From assembly GCF_014154935.1 (NCBI RefSeq), contig NZ_JACEHH010000016.1, positions 110,518-174,517 on the forward strand: DNA of 64,000 bases, in the 5' to 3' direction. Origin of the DNA: Stieleria mannarensis (GTDB lineage Bacteria; Planctomycetota; Planctomycetia; Pirellulales; Pirellulaceae). The notes under the pieces are model-generated. The model searched no databases, was not told where the DNA came from, and saw only the letters and a program-made list of their open reading frames with translations. Each line of letters begins with the position of its first letter. The stretch's first letter is position 1. The translations under genes and the position numbers were made by a program. Below, piece after piece: positions 45,279 through 54,386 of the stretch.

Positions 45279-46166
45279 TCAACGCGTTTCCGGCAACGAT
45301 GAGCTTTCGTGCCGGCTGACCAGCTTGGACGGGGCGACGCCATACACACGTTTGAATGCCCTGGAGAATTGAAACGGGTCGGCAAATCCCATCACTTCGG
45401 CGACGTCTTTGACCTTCATCTGTTCGTGCAACAGCAGCTCCGCGGCGTGGTGCATCCGCAACCGAATCAAGAATTGATACGCGCCGATCGAAGCGTGTTT
45501 CTTGAACAAACGCGACACATAGATCGGGGTGACCTCACAGGCTTGGGCGACCTCTTCGATGGTGGATAGATCCAAGTAGTGTTTTTCAATAAACGCGCGG
45601 ACGTGCTCGTAGGTCTGGAACGATTTTGGGATCGACTTCTCGCCGGTGGTGATCCGTCGCTGGCGAATCTTTAAAAGCAGAATGCGGGTGATCAGCTGAC
45701 AGATGTCCGCCGAGAAGCTTGTATTCTCACCGGCTTCGCGATCGATCTTGTCCCACAGTTCGGTCAACTCTCCGACGCGAGCGGTGATCACGGGCTTGCC
45801 GCTCAGCAAGCCGGCCGCGGTGACCAGCGACTGTGCCTCCGACCCCGCGATGTCCAGGTAGTACTTGCGCATCGCGCCAGGCGGCGCATTCTCGATGCGA
45901 TGCTGGATGCCGGGGCCATAAGCGAACGCGACGCCGCGGGAAAGACGAAAACGCTTGCCTTCCAAAACCAACCAACCATGGCCTTCGGTGACCAATTCGA
46001 TCCCGAAGTAAGGAAACCCGGATCGTTCGACAATGTAGTCCGGCAGCATCCGTTCCACGCCGCCGCAAACGACCGACAAACGCTCCTCCGGTGGAGGATT
46101 CAGATTCAGGTAAAAACGCTTCGATTCCCTCGTTTGACGCGAGATGAAATCGGGATCGCTCGCCAT
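45279..46166 (-). CDS. AraC-family transcriptional regulator
   Basis: A 295-aa regulator. An N-terminal cupin-like sensing part (GFPYFGIELVTEGHGWLVLEGKRFRLSRG, GIQHRIENAPPG) is followed by two helix-turn-helix motifs in the last about 100 residues (LSTIEEVAQACEVTPIYVSRLFKKH and VKDVAEVMGFADPFQFSRAFKRVYGVAPSK). The start is the ATG at 46166 (MASDPDF), with GGAG 7 nt upstream; a longer frame would start at 46205. It is divergent from the DUF1559 operon across 258 bp and may regulate it, the ligand probably being a sugar, as is common for this family. Confidence 0.93.
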   Translation of the reverse strand: MASDPDFISRQTRESKRFYLNLNPPPEERLSVVCGGVERMLPDYIVERSGFPYFGIELVTEGHGWLVLEGKRFRLSRGVAFAYGPGIQHRIENAPPGAMRKYYLDIAGSEAQSLVTAAGLLSGKPVITARVGELTELWDKIDREAGENTSFSADICQLITRILLLKIRQRRITTGEKSIPKSFQTYEHVRAFIEKHYLDLSTIEEVAQACEVTPIYVSRLFKKHASIGAYQFLIRLRMHHAAELLLHEQMKVKDVAEVMGFADPFQFSRAFKRVYGVAPSKLVSRHESSSLPETR

Positions 46167-46272
46167 ACCGAGACTCCAACGGTTCACAAAAGGCGACCGA
46201 ATCACCCAAATAATAAGCCAAAAAACAGGTTAACAAAAGCTATCCCCGGTTGAACTTGGCTATGTGAAGAAT

Positions 46273-46303
46273 TTGACAAGGGACAATATTAGAACCTTCT
46301 ACT
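46273..46303 (+). promoter_or_regulatory. Possible sigma-70-type promoter for the DUF1559 operon
   Basis: TTGACA (46273-46278) matches a -35 box; TCTACT (46298-46303) is a 4/6 -10 at a long 19-bp spacing. It would give a roughly 115-nt leader before the DUF1559 start. Planctomycete promoters are poorly defined, so confidence is low. Confidence 0.25.
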
Positions 46304-46424
46304 CGCTCCTGAGCGTTTCATCGCACTGTACTGCGACACACATCGTTTCTTCACGTTGTCAATTGTAGCGGTGTGACGCTCAGCCACACCATCTCATTCC
46401 CGCTCGTTTTAGAGGTTTTTCACA

Positions 46425-47651
46425 ATGTCGCGGACACGCTCCCGCAAGGGGTTCACGCTCGTCGAATTGCTGGTGGTGATCGCCATCATCGGCATCCTGG
46501 TCGGATTGCTGCTGCCCGCCGTTCAAGCGGCCCGTGAAGCGGCTCGCCGAATGAGTTGCAGCAACAATTTCAAGCAGATCGGAATTGCGATGCACAACTA
46601 TCACGCTGCTTACAAAAGTCTGCCGATGCATGGCGGTGGTACCACCGACAACATCACCCAGCACATCTGGCGTCCCTCGGAGATTTCAAACAACGGACGT
46701 TTGAGCTACTTGGTCGGACTGACGCCGTTCATGGAACAGCAAGGGATTTGGAATGACATCTCCAATCCCTTGAACCGGGATTCGCTGGGCAATACGCCCC
46801 CCAATGCCAGCGGCAACGGCGGCGCACAAGCAACTCGTAACGGTGCGGGTTTCTCTCCGATGGGCCCCACCCCGGACGAGATCCTGTACACCCCTTGGGC
46901 GAGCGAAATCCCGACGCTTCGATGCCCCAGCGACCCGGGGCTGGGATTGCCGGCGTTGGGGCGAACGAACTATGCCGCTTGCCTGGGCGATTCGGCCGAA
47001 CGGGCCCATCAGGGCGCGTGGGGCAATGGCACTGCACCGCTGGGCCAGCCCAATCAAACGCTTTCGATCGAAATCACGGGGGCCGCGCGTGGTGTCTTCA
47101 TCACCCACAAGTCCACCAAATTCCGTGACATCCTGGACGGTCTGTCCAACACAATCGCGGCCGGTGAAATCGCGACCGACCTGGGCGACAAAGACACGCG
47201 GACGATCGCGACCAACCGCGGTTGGTCCTTTATCCGCAACTTCCCGCCGACCGATTGCGATGCTTTGATCGATCCGGATCGTCCCCGTTTCTGGGCGCCG
47301 ACCACCGCAACCGTCGGGGCGACCAGTGGCCGCGGCTTCCGCTGGGCCGAGCACATCCCCAACTCGTCCGGCTTCTTCACCGCGTCGCCTCCGAACCATG
47401 CGATCTGCACCGAACAAAACTCGGGCAATTCGGGATGGTACACCGCGTCGAGCCGTCACCAGGGAGGTGCTCACGTCCTGATGGCCGACGGTGCGGTGAT
47501 CTTCATGACCGATTCGGTGGAGTCGGGTGACCAGAACGCGCTGGGGATCAATGCCTATCGCACACCGGGTGCGAAAAGTCCCTACGGTCTCTGGGGAGCA
47601 CTCGGCACCCGAGCGGCCTACGAGACGATCGAAGAACAGCTGAATCAGTAA
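46425..47651 (+). CDS. DUF1559 domain protein with type IV pilin-like N-terminus
   Basis: A 408-aa DUF1559 protein. The prepilin site is canonical here ([17 protein letters not shown]), followed by [33 protein letters not shown]. The mid-region is rich in Gly/Asn, and the C-terminal H-X9-DG motif is [17 protein letters not shown]. It is followed by a GC-rich hairpin and then a small lipoprotein gene, the same gene pair as at the left end of the window but in the opposite gene order. The divergent AraC gene may control it. Confidence 0.95.
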   Translation: MSRTRSRKGFTLVELLVVIAIIGILVGLLLPAVQAAREAARRMSCSNNFKQIGIAMHNYHAAYKSLPMHGGGTTDNITQHIWRPSEISNNGRLSYLVGLTPFMEQQGIWNDISNPLNRDSLGNTPPNASGNGGAQATRNGAGFSPMGPTPDEILYTPWASEIPTLRCPSDPGLGLPALGRTNYAACLGDSAERAHQGAWGNGTAPLGQPNQTLSIEITGAARGVFITHKSTKFRDILDGLSNTIAAGEIATDLGDKDTRTIATNRGWSFIRNFPPTDCDALIDPDRPRFWAPTTATVGATSGRGFRWAEHIPNSSGFFTASPPNHAICTEQNSGNSGWYTASSRHQGGAHVLMADGAVIFMTDSVESGDQNALGINAYRTPGAKSPYGLWGALGTRAAYETIEEQLNQ

Positions 47652-47664
47652 CGACTTCGCATTC

Positions 47665-47693
47665 GACTGCCGCCCGCACGCCGGGCGGCAGTC
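47665..47693 (+). terminator. GC-rich hairpin after DUF1559 gene
   Basis: GACTGCCGCCCG (47665-47676) and CGGGCGGCAGTC (47682-47693) form a perfect 12-bp stem with a CACGC loop. The following GTCTTCTTC is only moderately T-rich, so it could be an attenuator or mRNA-stabilising hairpin that separates strong DUF1559 expression from the downstream genes. Confidence 0.7.
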
Positions 47694-47776
47694 GTCTTCT
47701 TCAGATCGGATCTGCGATCGATTTTGCGGCCTCGCTGCGATCCATTCTCCACTCTTAAAACCTCACACCACAACTC

Positions 47777-47977
47777 ATGTCAAAACTCTTTTTCTCTCTG
47801 ATGCTCGCCGCGTCATGTTTCATGCTGATTGGATGCGGAGATGACGGCCCTTCAAGCGTTGTCGAAAACGCCCAGCAATCCGACGTCGATGAATACAATC
47901 GAATGTTGCAGGAAGAACAGGCCCAAATGAAGGAAGGCATGGAAGCGGCCGCCAAGGAAGGAATCAAAGGCTACTGA
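47777..47977 (+). CDS. Small lipoprotein
   Basis: A 66-aa lipoprotein: leader MSKLFFSLMLAASCFML, lipobox LIGC, then an acidic, Glu/Gln/Met-rich helical tail (QSDVDEYNRMLQEEQAQMKEG). It is 126 bp after the DUF1559 gene and 33 bp before the TPR-UnbV gene. Tiny lipoproteins of this kind often accompany DUF1559 proteins. Role unknown. Confidence 0.75.
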   Translation: MSKLFFSLMLAASCFMLIGCGDDGPSSVVENAQQSDVDEYNRMLQEEQAQMKEGMEAAAKEGIKGY

Positions 47978-48010
47978 GCGATCTGACGAGACGACCGAAA
48001 GGTGCCTGTC

Positions 48011-51000
48011 ATGAAATCGAGATTCGACATCAAACCAGGCCTTTTCACTCTCTCGATCACATTGCTTCTGCTAGCGGGCTGTGGTCATCCGGGTGATTCT
48101 GCGTCCGACCGAGATGCAGAATTACCTGCGGCATCAGTCCACGAAGAATCTCGCGAGGCGACGATCGCTCGCGCCGGACAAGCCATGGCCCGCGGTGATC
48201 TTGCCGCGGCAGAAAAACTGATCCGCGCCGCATTGCTGCGCTACCCCGACGACGTCGCAATGCTCCGTCTGGCTGCCGATGTTGCGTTTGCCGGCGGGCG
48301 TCCCTCCGACGCGGCCGCGTTGGTCGCCGAAGCCGCCGTCGCGGACGGATTCACCGACGAACCGCTGGTCCAAAACGCGGTGCTGGCGCACGTGGGGACC
48401 GGCCGGTTGTTCGAACTGATCGACCTGCTCGACCAAGTCGTCGCCGCCTATCCCGAGCGGCACGAAACGCGGCGGCTGTTGTTCGATTTCTTGGTCAACG
48501 CGGAAGATCATCATCGTGCGGCGCCCCACGGCAGGATCCTGGTTCGCCAGCGTCAGTTTGATCGCGTGTTGCTGTTCTCAATCGCCACGTTCGAACAACG
48601 CAACATGGAAACCAACTCGATGGCGGAGTTGCAGAAACGCAACCCCGACGATCCGAGATTGCAGATCGCCGAAGTTCGCTCCAAGGTCGACCGGGGACAG
48701 TGGGACGGAGTCGAAGCGACGATCTCTGAAATCCTGCGGCACAGTCCCGGCTACCCGCCTGCCCAAATTCTGCTCGGACAGTATCTCGTCTATTCCCATC
48801 AGTTCGATCGGATCGCCCAGTGGATCGATTGCGTCACCGAAGAAACGAAAGAGCGATGGCAGTATTGGGCCCTGCTCGGTGACGTCGCACGACAAAGAGG
48901 CAACGACCAACAGGCGGCCAGGTCCTATCTGGAATCGGTTCGAAAAAATCCCGATGTCGGTGAAGTGCTGGCGAAACTCGCGCGGACTCTGGAGCGATTG
49001 CGGCGCGAGGACGCATCGGTCGACGTGGCCACCATCGCGGCGATCAATCAACGTGCCGAATTACTCAGTCGGTTCAGCCAGGAGAAGGAACGGTTGTACA
49101 AACTCGGCAATCGTTCGGGGGCGATCATGGCCCAAATGTCGCGAACGCTGGTCCAGCTGGGACGGCTGTGGGAAGCCGAGGCTTGGACGGCCTACGCCAT
49201 GACCGTTCCCGATGACGACATCGCGACGGTGCGAAAGGTGCGTCAATCGATCGTCCGGCAGCTCACCGCCGACACCCCTTGGCGACTGGAGTTGCATCCG
49301 CTGCTGGCAACGTTGGATCTGAGCGACTATCCGATGCCCGACACCGACCTGATCGCGCGTTCGAAATCAACATCCACCGATGCATCGATCCGTCCGTCGG
49401 TCAAACCCGTCCTGCGGAACGAGACCGACCGATTGGGCTTGGCCACCGGCCGCGACGCCCGCCGACATTCTCGCACGTCCGACGGCGTGCCCTTGTATGC
49501 TCAGATGGAATCGGGCGGCTGCGCGATCGATTACGACCTCGACGGTTGGCCCGATCTGTATGTCGCCGCCGCGGGCGGCACGCCGGGCGAATCGGATTCG
49601 GCAAACAATTCGATGTTTCGAAATCTGGGTGGTCGTTTTTCGAACGTGACTGCCGTGACGGACACCGACGACACCGGGTTCGCCCAGGGGGTCACGTTCG
49701 GCGACGTCAATGAAGACGGATTCCCCGACCTGGTCGTGCTCAACTACGGTCCCGATCGGATCTTCATCAACAACGCCGACGGCACGTTCACGCCCCGCGA
49801 CGACTGGTTGATCGGCGACCGTCAATCGCCGTGGTCGACCAGTGGGGCGATCGCCGACTTGGACGGCGATGGCATCTCGGACTTTGTTTGTTTGAAGTAC
49901 TGCGCCGGAATGGAACCCGCCACCGTCGCCTGTCGAAAAGAGGACGGTTCGGTCAGCCCCTGTCTGCCGACCAAATTTGCCGCCGATCGCGATCGGTTCT
50001 TTCGCGGACGCCCGGAAGGAGGATTCGAGGACGTCACGGACCGATGGGCGGCAACGCCGACGCAACCCGGGCGTGGGTTGGGGCTGGTCATCGGTGATCT
50101 GGATGCGACCGGCGGAATCGACGTGCTGGTCGCCAACGACATGACCGACAACCACTATTGGACCTTCAACGATCAAGGGGACCTGGACGAATCAGCCACC
50201 TTGCGTGGGCTGGCGGTCGATGCCCGGTTTCGTCCCCAGGCTTGCATGGGGATCGCCACCGCGGACCTGGACACCGACGGCGATGTTGATTTTTTTGTGA
50301 CGAACTTTGAACAGGAACACAACACATTCTACGAACAAACCGAACGCGGGATTTGGGCCGATCGAACCGTGTCCCGCGGATTACGGCACGTGAGTTTTTC
50401 CCAGCTCGGCTTCGGCACCCAAGCCGTCGACTTTGACAACGACGCAAACCTTGAACTGGCCATCACCAACGGGCACGTTTACCAAGACGCGGAACCTCCA
50501 TCGAGCTACGCGCAACCGATGCAGGTGCTTCACCGTGTGTCACATGCTCGCCTTGAAGCATTCGAATTCGATGCGTCCGACGGCTACGTTGCCGACGATC
50601 ATGTCGGCCGCGCGCTGTGGGCCTTGGATGCCGATCGCGACGGACGCATGGACTTGGCGATCACGCACCAGCGAGAACCGTTTGCGGTGTTGATGAACCG
50701 GACCCCGACGGAGCACCCTTGGGTCCGGATTCATTTGGTCGGTGCGAATGTCGCGCGGGATGCCATCGGTGCATCGATCAGCATCCGAACCGACCACCTG
50801 ACACGTTTCGCCCCCGTGGTCGCCGGCGACGGGTTTTATTGTGCGAACGAACGTGTCACCCATTTCGGACTCGGCCCGGACCACCGTCGCGGCGACCCGA
50901 TCCGCGTTTCGGTCCGCTGGCCGAACGGAACCGAAGACGTGTATCAAGTCGGTGAGAATCAAACGTGGCTGATCGTCCAGGGTGACGATCAACCGTTTGC

Positions 51001-51031
51001 CGTCTCGCCGAACGGCCTGGTGAATGACTAA
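48011..51031 (+). CDS. TPR plus FG-GAP/UnbV (CRTAC1-like) lipoprotein
   Basis: A 1006-aa exported lipoprotein. AAAGG ends 9 nt before the ATG at 48011, which I prefer to the GTG at 48002. Leader and lipobox (TLLLLAGCGH) are followed by TPR-like helices (about 45-400: AAEKLIRAALLRYPDDVAMLRLAADVAF). FG-GAP/VCBS repeats follow (about 495-830: DYDLDGWPDLYVA, DVNEDGFPDLVV, DLDGDGISDFV, DLDTDGDVDFFV). The C-terminus is an ASPIC/UnbV domain (RDAIGASISIRTD, FGLGPDHRRGDPIRVSVRWPNGTEDV). Such proteins bind Ca and are thought to be surface-exposed; specific function unknown. Confidence 0.93.
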   Translation: MKSRFDIKPGLFTLSITLLLLAGCGHPGDSASDRDAELPAASVHEESREATIARAGQAMARGDLAAAEKLIRAALLRYPDDVAMLRLAADVAFAGGRPSDAAALVAEAAVADGFTDEPLVQNAVLAHVGTGRLFELIDLLDQVVAAYPERHETRRLLFDFLVNAEDHHRAAPHGRILVRQRQFDRVLLFSIATFEQRNMETNSMAELQKRNPDDPRLQIAEVRSKVDRGQWDGVEATISEILRHSPGYPPAQILLGQYLVYSHQFDRIAQWIDCVTEETKERWQYWALLGDVARQRGNDQQAARSYLESVRKNPDVGEVLAKLARTLERLRREDASVDVATIAAINQRAELLSRFSQEKERLYKLGNRSGAIMAQMSRTLVQLGRLWEAEAWTAYAMTVPDDDIATVRKVRQSIVRQLTADTPWRLELHPLLATLDLSDYPMPDTDLIARSKSTSTDASIRPSVKPVLRNETDRLGLATGRDARRHSRTSDGVPLYAQMESGGCAIDYDLDGWPDLYVAAAGGTPGESDSANNSMFRNLGGRFSNVTAVTDTDDTGFAQGVTFGDVNEDGFPDLVVLNYGPDRIFINNADGTFTPRDDWLIGDRQSPWSTSGAIADLDGDGISDFVCLKYCAGMEPATVACRKEDGSVSPCLPTKFAADRDRFFRGRPEGGFEDVTDRWAATPTQPGRGLGLVIGDLDATGGIDVLVANDMTDNHYWTFNDQGDLDESATLRGLAVDARFRPQACMGIATADLDTDGDVDFFVTNFEQEHNTFYEQTERGIWADRTVSRGLRHVSFSQLGFGTQAVDFDNDANLELAITNGHVYQDAEPPSSYAQPMQVLHRVSHARLEAFEFDASDGYVADDHVGRALWALDADRDGRMDLAITHQREPFAVLMNRTPTEHPWVRIHLVGANVARDAIGASISIRTDHLTRFAPVVAGDGFYCANERVTHFGLGPDHRRGDPIRVSVRWPNGTEDVYQVGENQTWLIVQGDDQPFAVSPNGLVND

Positions 51032-51120
51032 CCCGCGGCGCAAGCAAGGGGCCAGGCAAATCCACTCGCTTGCGTTTCGCGTCTGGGAGTCCGCCGCTGC
51101 TCCAGGTCCGGGTTCGTGTC

Positions 51121-51201
51121 GTAGCGGAAGCCGCCAAGGCTTTCGGCCCCCCGGGGAGGCGTTGCCGCGCCGGCAGCGAAACGCTTGGCGAGTTCCGCTA
51201 C
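51121..51201. repeat. Family B REP pair (BIME-like)
   Basis: Unit 51121-51146 is GTAG, CGGAAGCC, loop GCCAA, GGCTTTCG. The inverted unit (51201-51177 on the minus strand) is GTAG, CGGAACTC, loop GCCAA, GCGTTTCG with one mismatch. About 30 bp of GC-rich spacer separates them. It lies between the convergent ends of the UnbV lipoprotein gene and the secreted DUF1559-like gene. Confidence 0.8.
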
Positions 51202-51208
51202 AACTCTC

Positions 51209-52762
51209 TCAGTCGAACGACTCCTTGCCGTGTCGGGTGAATCGTCCCCACAGTGATTTGCCGATCGCTTTGGGGTTGATCCAGTGGATCGATCCGTCGC
51301 CATGGACGACCACCGCCTGGTCACCAAAATGACCGCCCAGCACTTCCGTCAGGTTCGCCGGCGTGGGTGTGGGGTTGCCGGGTTTGCTCCAGATGTCGGC
51401 GTGTTCAGCCGGCGTTTCGAACACCATGATCGTGTTGGAAAGTCCGTCGATGACGTCGCCGAACTTTGGCTCGTCCCCGTCAAAAAACAATCCCTCGCCG
51501 GCGGGAATCACAATGTCCGAACGGTTTTCCATGGACGCGGATGCATCGATGGCAAACACGTCTGGCATTTGATCGGCGAGCGGACGGTTGTGCGGGCTGT
51601 CCCAGGGTTCATCCAGGTGAAACTTTTGGTACAGCCTGTACTCGTCCTTTCCCAAGAACGGCAACAACGCCACTCGCCAACTGAGCAAGGGCCGCCCCTG
51701 GTCGTCGGCGATCACCGGCGAGGGGAGTCGGCGATAGGCGGAGTGATAATTGTGGATCCCCAGTGCAATCCGTCGCAGTCGGGAGTCCGCGATCTTTCGC
51801 TTTGCTTCGCTCGACCAGGCCTGCAACTGGCGGCTGCCCGCTTGGGGGCCCAGCTTGATCCGCAACGTGCGGTCGTCGCCTTGTTCGCTGCTTTCGATCT
51901 GAAACGGTGCCGGCAGCCGACTCTGGATGCTTTCGCGAATCGCGTCGAGTGTCACCTTGGCATCAGCGTCATCGGCAACATGAAACACGAACTCCAATCC
52001 CGCCTCGCCGCCGGGATAGGCAGCCCCAGAAACCCAGTCAACTTCGGCAAGCTGACTGGAATCGATTGGAAACAGGGATTCCAATTCGGCAAGCCCGAAC
52101 TCCTGGATGGCGCGGCGACGATCGCTGTTCAGGTAAACAGCAAACTGCAGGGGCGCCGGACCGAGGGCCGAAAACGCGTCGCGAAACGCATCCTGAGCCT
52201 CGGACGGTTCTCCCAATCGGTCAACGTTCAATCTCGCCAAATTACCAGTGATGATCACGGATCCGACCCGCTTGGTCTGACCGGGATCAGCATCCGCCGT
52301 GGGCAGTTGATCGCTCGCCGCGGGGACGACAAGGATGGGGTCGCGTGTGAAGGGTACTTCGCTGGTTTCCGATGCGCTCAGCAGAAGGAACGCTTCGCCG
52401 CCCTGCTCGGACTGCAACAGGGGCTCGATCGCCTTGCGAGCATGCTGGGGCAAAGAGTTTCCGGCCAACCGCAGGTAAGCCTTTTCGGCATTCGGTAACT
52501 GTCGGAACGATTGGGGATCAATGCGGACAACAACGATCGCATTCTCGTCGACGACCGACAGCACCGTGGTCGGATCAACGGCGCCGGCGGGAGTCGCCAT
52601 CACAGCCAGCGAAGCGATTGTAGCGAGAGTGAATAGGATCGATCGCCGTGCGAACGTAGCTACCTTCGCCAGCAGGTGGATCCCCGGCGTTTTCCGCGTT
52701 CTGGCGAGCGTCGCAACGTCAAAGTGACGCGATCCAGCTAGGCTCTGGTCGGTGGTGGGCAT
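51209..52762 (-). CDS. Secreted protein with C-terminal DUF1559-like domain and a repeat-encoded leader segment
   Basis: A 517-aa protein. AAGGAG lies 7 nt before the ATG at 52762, which shares one base with the TGA of the preceding gene, so the start is firm. Residues 1-16 are unusual, residues about 17-37 are encoded by a family A REP pair ([21 protein letters not shown]), and only then does a signal peptide follow (RRSILFTLATIASLAVMATPAGA). A unique domain of about 230 residues precedes the DUF1559-like part (LRRIALGIHNYHSAYRRLPSP, DVIDGLSNTIMVFE, HGDGSIHWI), which lacks the pilin head. It is the last gene of the ECF sigma operon. Confidence 0.85.
   Translation of the reverse strand: MPTTDQSLAGSRHFDVATLARTRKTPGIHLLAKVATFARRSILFTLATIASLAVMATPAGAVDPTTVLSVVDENAIVVVRIDPQSFRQLPNAEKAYLRLAGNSLPQHARKAIEPLLQSEQGGEAFLLLSASETSEVPFTRDPILVVPAASDQLPTADADPGQTKRVGSVIITGNLARLNVDRLGEPSEAQDAFRDAFSALGPAPLQFAVYLNSDRRRAIQEFGLAELESLFPIDSSQLAEVDWVSGAAYPGGEAGLEFVFHVADDADAKVTLDAIRESIQSRLPAPFQIESSEQGDDRTLRIKLGPQAGSRQLQAWSSEAKRKIADSRLRRIALGIHNYHSAYRRLPSPVIADDQGRPLLSWRVALLPFLGKDEYRLYQKFHLDEPWDSPHNRPLADQMPDVFAIDASASMENRSDIVIPAGEGLFFDGDEPKFGDVIDGLSNTIMVFETPAEHADIWSKPGNPTPTPANLTEVLGGHFGDQAVVVHGDGSIHWINPKAIGKSLWGRFTRHGKESFD
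52656..52717. repeat. Family A REP pair inside a coding region, copy 3
   Basis: Unit 52656-52679 is GTAG, CTACCTTC, GCCA, GCAGGTGG (one mismatch). The inverted unit (52717-52694) is decayed: GTTG, CGACGCTC, GCCA, GAACGCGG. The pair is read in frame as 21 residues near the N-terminus of the secreted DUF1559-like protein, and its length keeps the frame open. Confidence 0.85.
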
Positions 52763-54288
52763 CACTGGTCTCCTTCGGATTGGATCACAAGTTCGATAGG
52801 TTGGAATGTCAGCTGGGGTGACGGATCACGACGGGTGGCAATCCGAATGGTCGATCCATCACTGTCGTATTGAAAGGGTGTGCCGGTCGCGGGATCGCTG
52901 GGAATCGGCAGAGCCTCGATCGCATCAATCGATGCCGGCGGTTGTCCTGCATGGGACGCGGCGTGGTCTCGCATCGCTTCGATCAACCGCAGCACGGCGA
53001 TCTTGCGTTGAATCCTGGCCTGCCGGCGGACCGCTTCTTGAATCGAATTGCCCAGCATGTCGTCGATCGGAAGTACCGGCGCAGCCATCGCGTCGCCAGA
53101 TGGTTGATTCTCCAGACCGGCCAATGCGACCGCCGTCGGCTGGTATGCCCAGCGGACCAAATTTTGAATTCTTCTTTGGTGAGCGTCATAGCTTTGCAAC
53201 GCGATCGTTTGTGCGACCGAGAACGCTTCGACTTGGGACGCCGGATAACCTGCCCGTACCAAGTTTGCCTTTGCCTTCGGGTAAGCCTCCAGGACAAGCA
53301 GTCCCAAAGCGGGGCGAGAGCGATTGTTTTGGCCGCCGAACAGATCCGACCGATCCCAAAAATCACGCAGCGCATCGCTCCATTGCTCCATCGACCACTC
53401 GACGACACCCCAGTGTTGCAGGTACTCCCGAGACGATGGAACAGTGTCCCGGGGAGCATCGCTGTCCCGGGGAGCATCGTCGCTGCCGAATCGATGTTGG
53501 ACGATTCGTCGAGCTTGGGCAAACAGCGGGTACGTCGATTCCAACCCGATCTTTTCGGCATCCAGCCCCGGTCGTAGATCGACCAGCGGGTCTGGCAGTT
53601 CCGCCAACGCCCAGGCAAGATTGGGTGCAGCGGGTTGCTGGACCCAATCGAACAGACAGTCGGCCATCATGTCTTCGATGCCGAGTGCAACGAGTGTGCA
53701 AACCAAAGTGTCACCCTGGGCGACATGTTTGGCCAACGCGAATCCCAACTGCAACGACTCGATGGCATCGCCGAAACGCTGCTCGGCGATCTGGTACTTG
53801 ATCCGCAACGCGATCAACCGGGCGTACGATCGTGAACGCTGCACTTCCGGCAGCAAAATTTCAAAGAACGGTTCGCCCGGGTAGAGCAATTGCCAGTCAC
53901 AATGCCGCGACCGAGCTGCTTTTTGAAGCGATCCGAACACGCCGCTGTCGACCGGTGAACTGCCGAGCCATGCGAACTGGGGATGGCTCTTCGCCAAGTC
54001 ATTGGCGGGCAATTCGATCATCTCACGAATGCTGCTCCACAGTTCACTTTGCCCCATCAACGCTTGCTGCTCGGCATAGACCTGTCCATACCAGACCACC
54101 GCATTGCCGGGGATCTGTTCCCGGAGTGTTGGCAGCAACGATTGTGAAACCGGCGAATCGACAATCGCCGCGGGGCTGACGGCAAGCGGTTTGGATTCGA
54201 CGTCCTGCGCAAATGATCGGGCAGACGTCGCCCAACAGGCCATTGCAAGCATGCAAGCGGGTAGCCTGCGACAAAGCTTTGATTTCAT
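52762..54288 (-). CDS. Secreted hypothetical protein in ECF sigma operon
   Basis: A 508-aa protein with AAGGAG 6-7 nt before its ATG at 54288. The N-terminus MKSKLCRRLPACMLAMACWATSARSFAQD is a signal peptide ending in Ala-Gln. The rest is helical with several W/Y-containing segments (AVVWYGQVYAEQQALMGQ, WQLLYPGEPFFEILLPEVQ) and a short C-terminal GTPFQYDSDGSTIRI. I do not recognise the family beyond resemblance to planctomycete-specific secreted proteins. Its stop overlaps the start of the next gene, so expression is coupled. Confidence 0.85.
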   Translation of the reverse strand: MKSKLCRRLPACMLAMACWATSARSFAQDVESKPLAVSPAAIVDSPVSQSLLPTLREQIPGNAVVWYGQVYAEQQALMGQSELWSSIREMIELPANDLAKSHPQFAWLGSSPVDSGVFGSLQKAARSRHCDWQLLYPGEPFFEILLPEVQRSRSYARLIALRIKYQIAEQRFGDAIESLQLGFALAKHVAQGDTLVCTLVALGIEDMMADCLFDWVQQPAAPNLAWALAELPDPLVDLRPGLDAEKIGLESTYPLFAQARRIVQHRFGSDDAPRDSDAPRDTVPSSREYLQHWGVVEWSMEQWSDALRDFWDRSDLFGGQNNRSRPALGLLVLEAYPKAKANLVRAGYPASQVEAFSVAQTIALQSYDAHQRRIQNLVRWAYQPTAVALAGLENQPSGDAMAAPVLPIDDMLGNSIQEAVRRQARIQRKIAVLRLIEAMRDHAASHAGQPPASIDAIEALPIPSDPATGTPFQYDSDGSTIRIATRRDPSPQLTFQPIELVIQSEGDQ

Positions 54289-54326
54289 ACGGATCTCCTT
54301 CGTTGCGATGGTGGGCTGGGCTTTTT

Positions 54327-54386
54327 GGATCGCGAGCAGGGCTTTCGGATCGCGAGCAGGGCTTTCGGATCGCGAGCAGGGCTTTA
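54327..54386. repeat. Triple 20-bp direct repeat at a gene end
   Basis: GGATCGCGAGCAGGGCTTTC occurs three times in tandem (54327-54346, 54347-54366, 54367-54386; the last ends in A). The stop codon of the upstream minus-strand gene is inside the last copy, so repeat-number change would alter the 3' end. It occupies most of the 95-bp gap between two operon genes. Confidence 0.9.
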
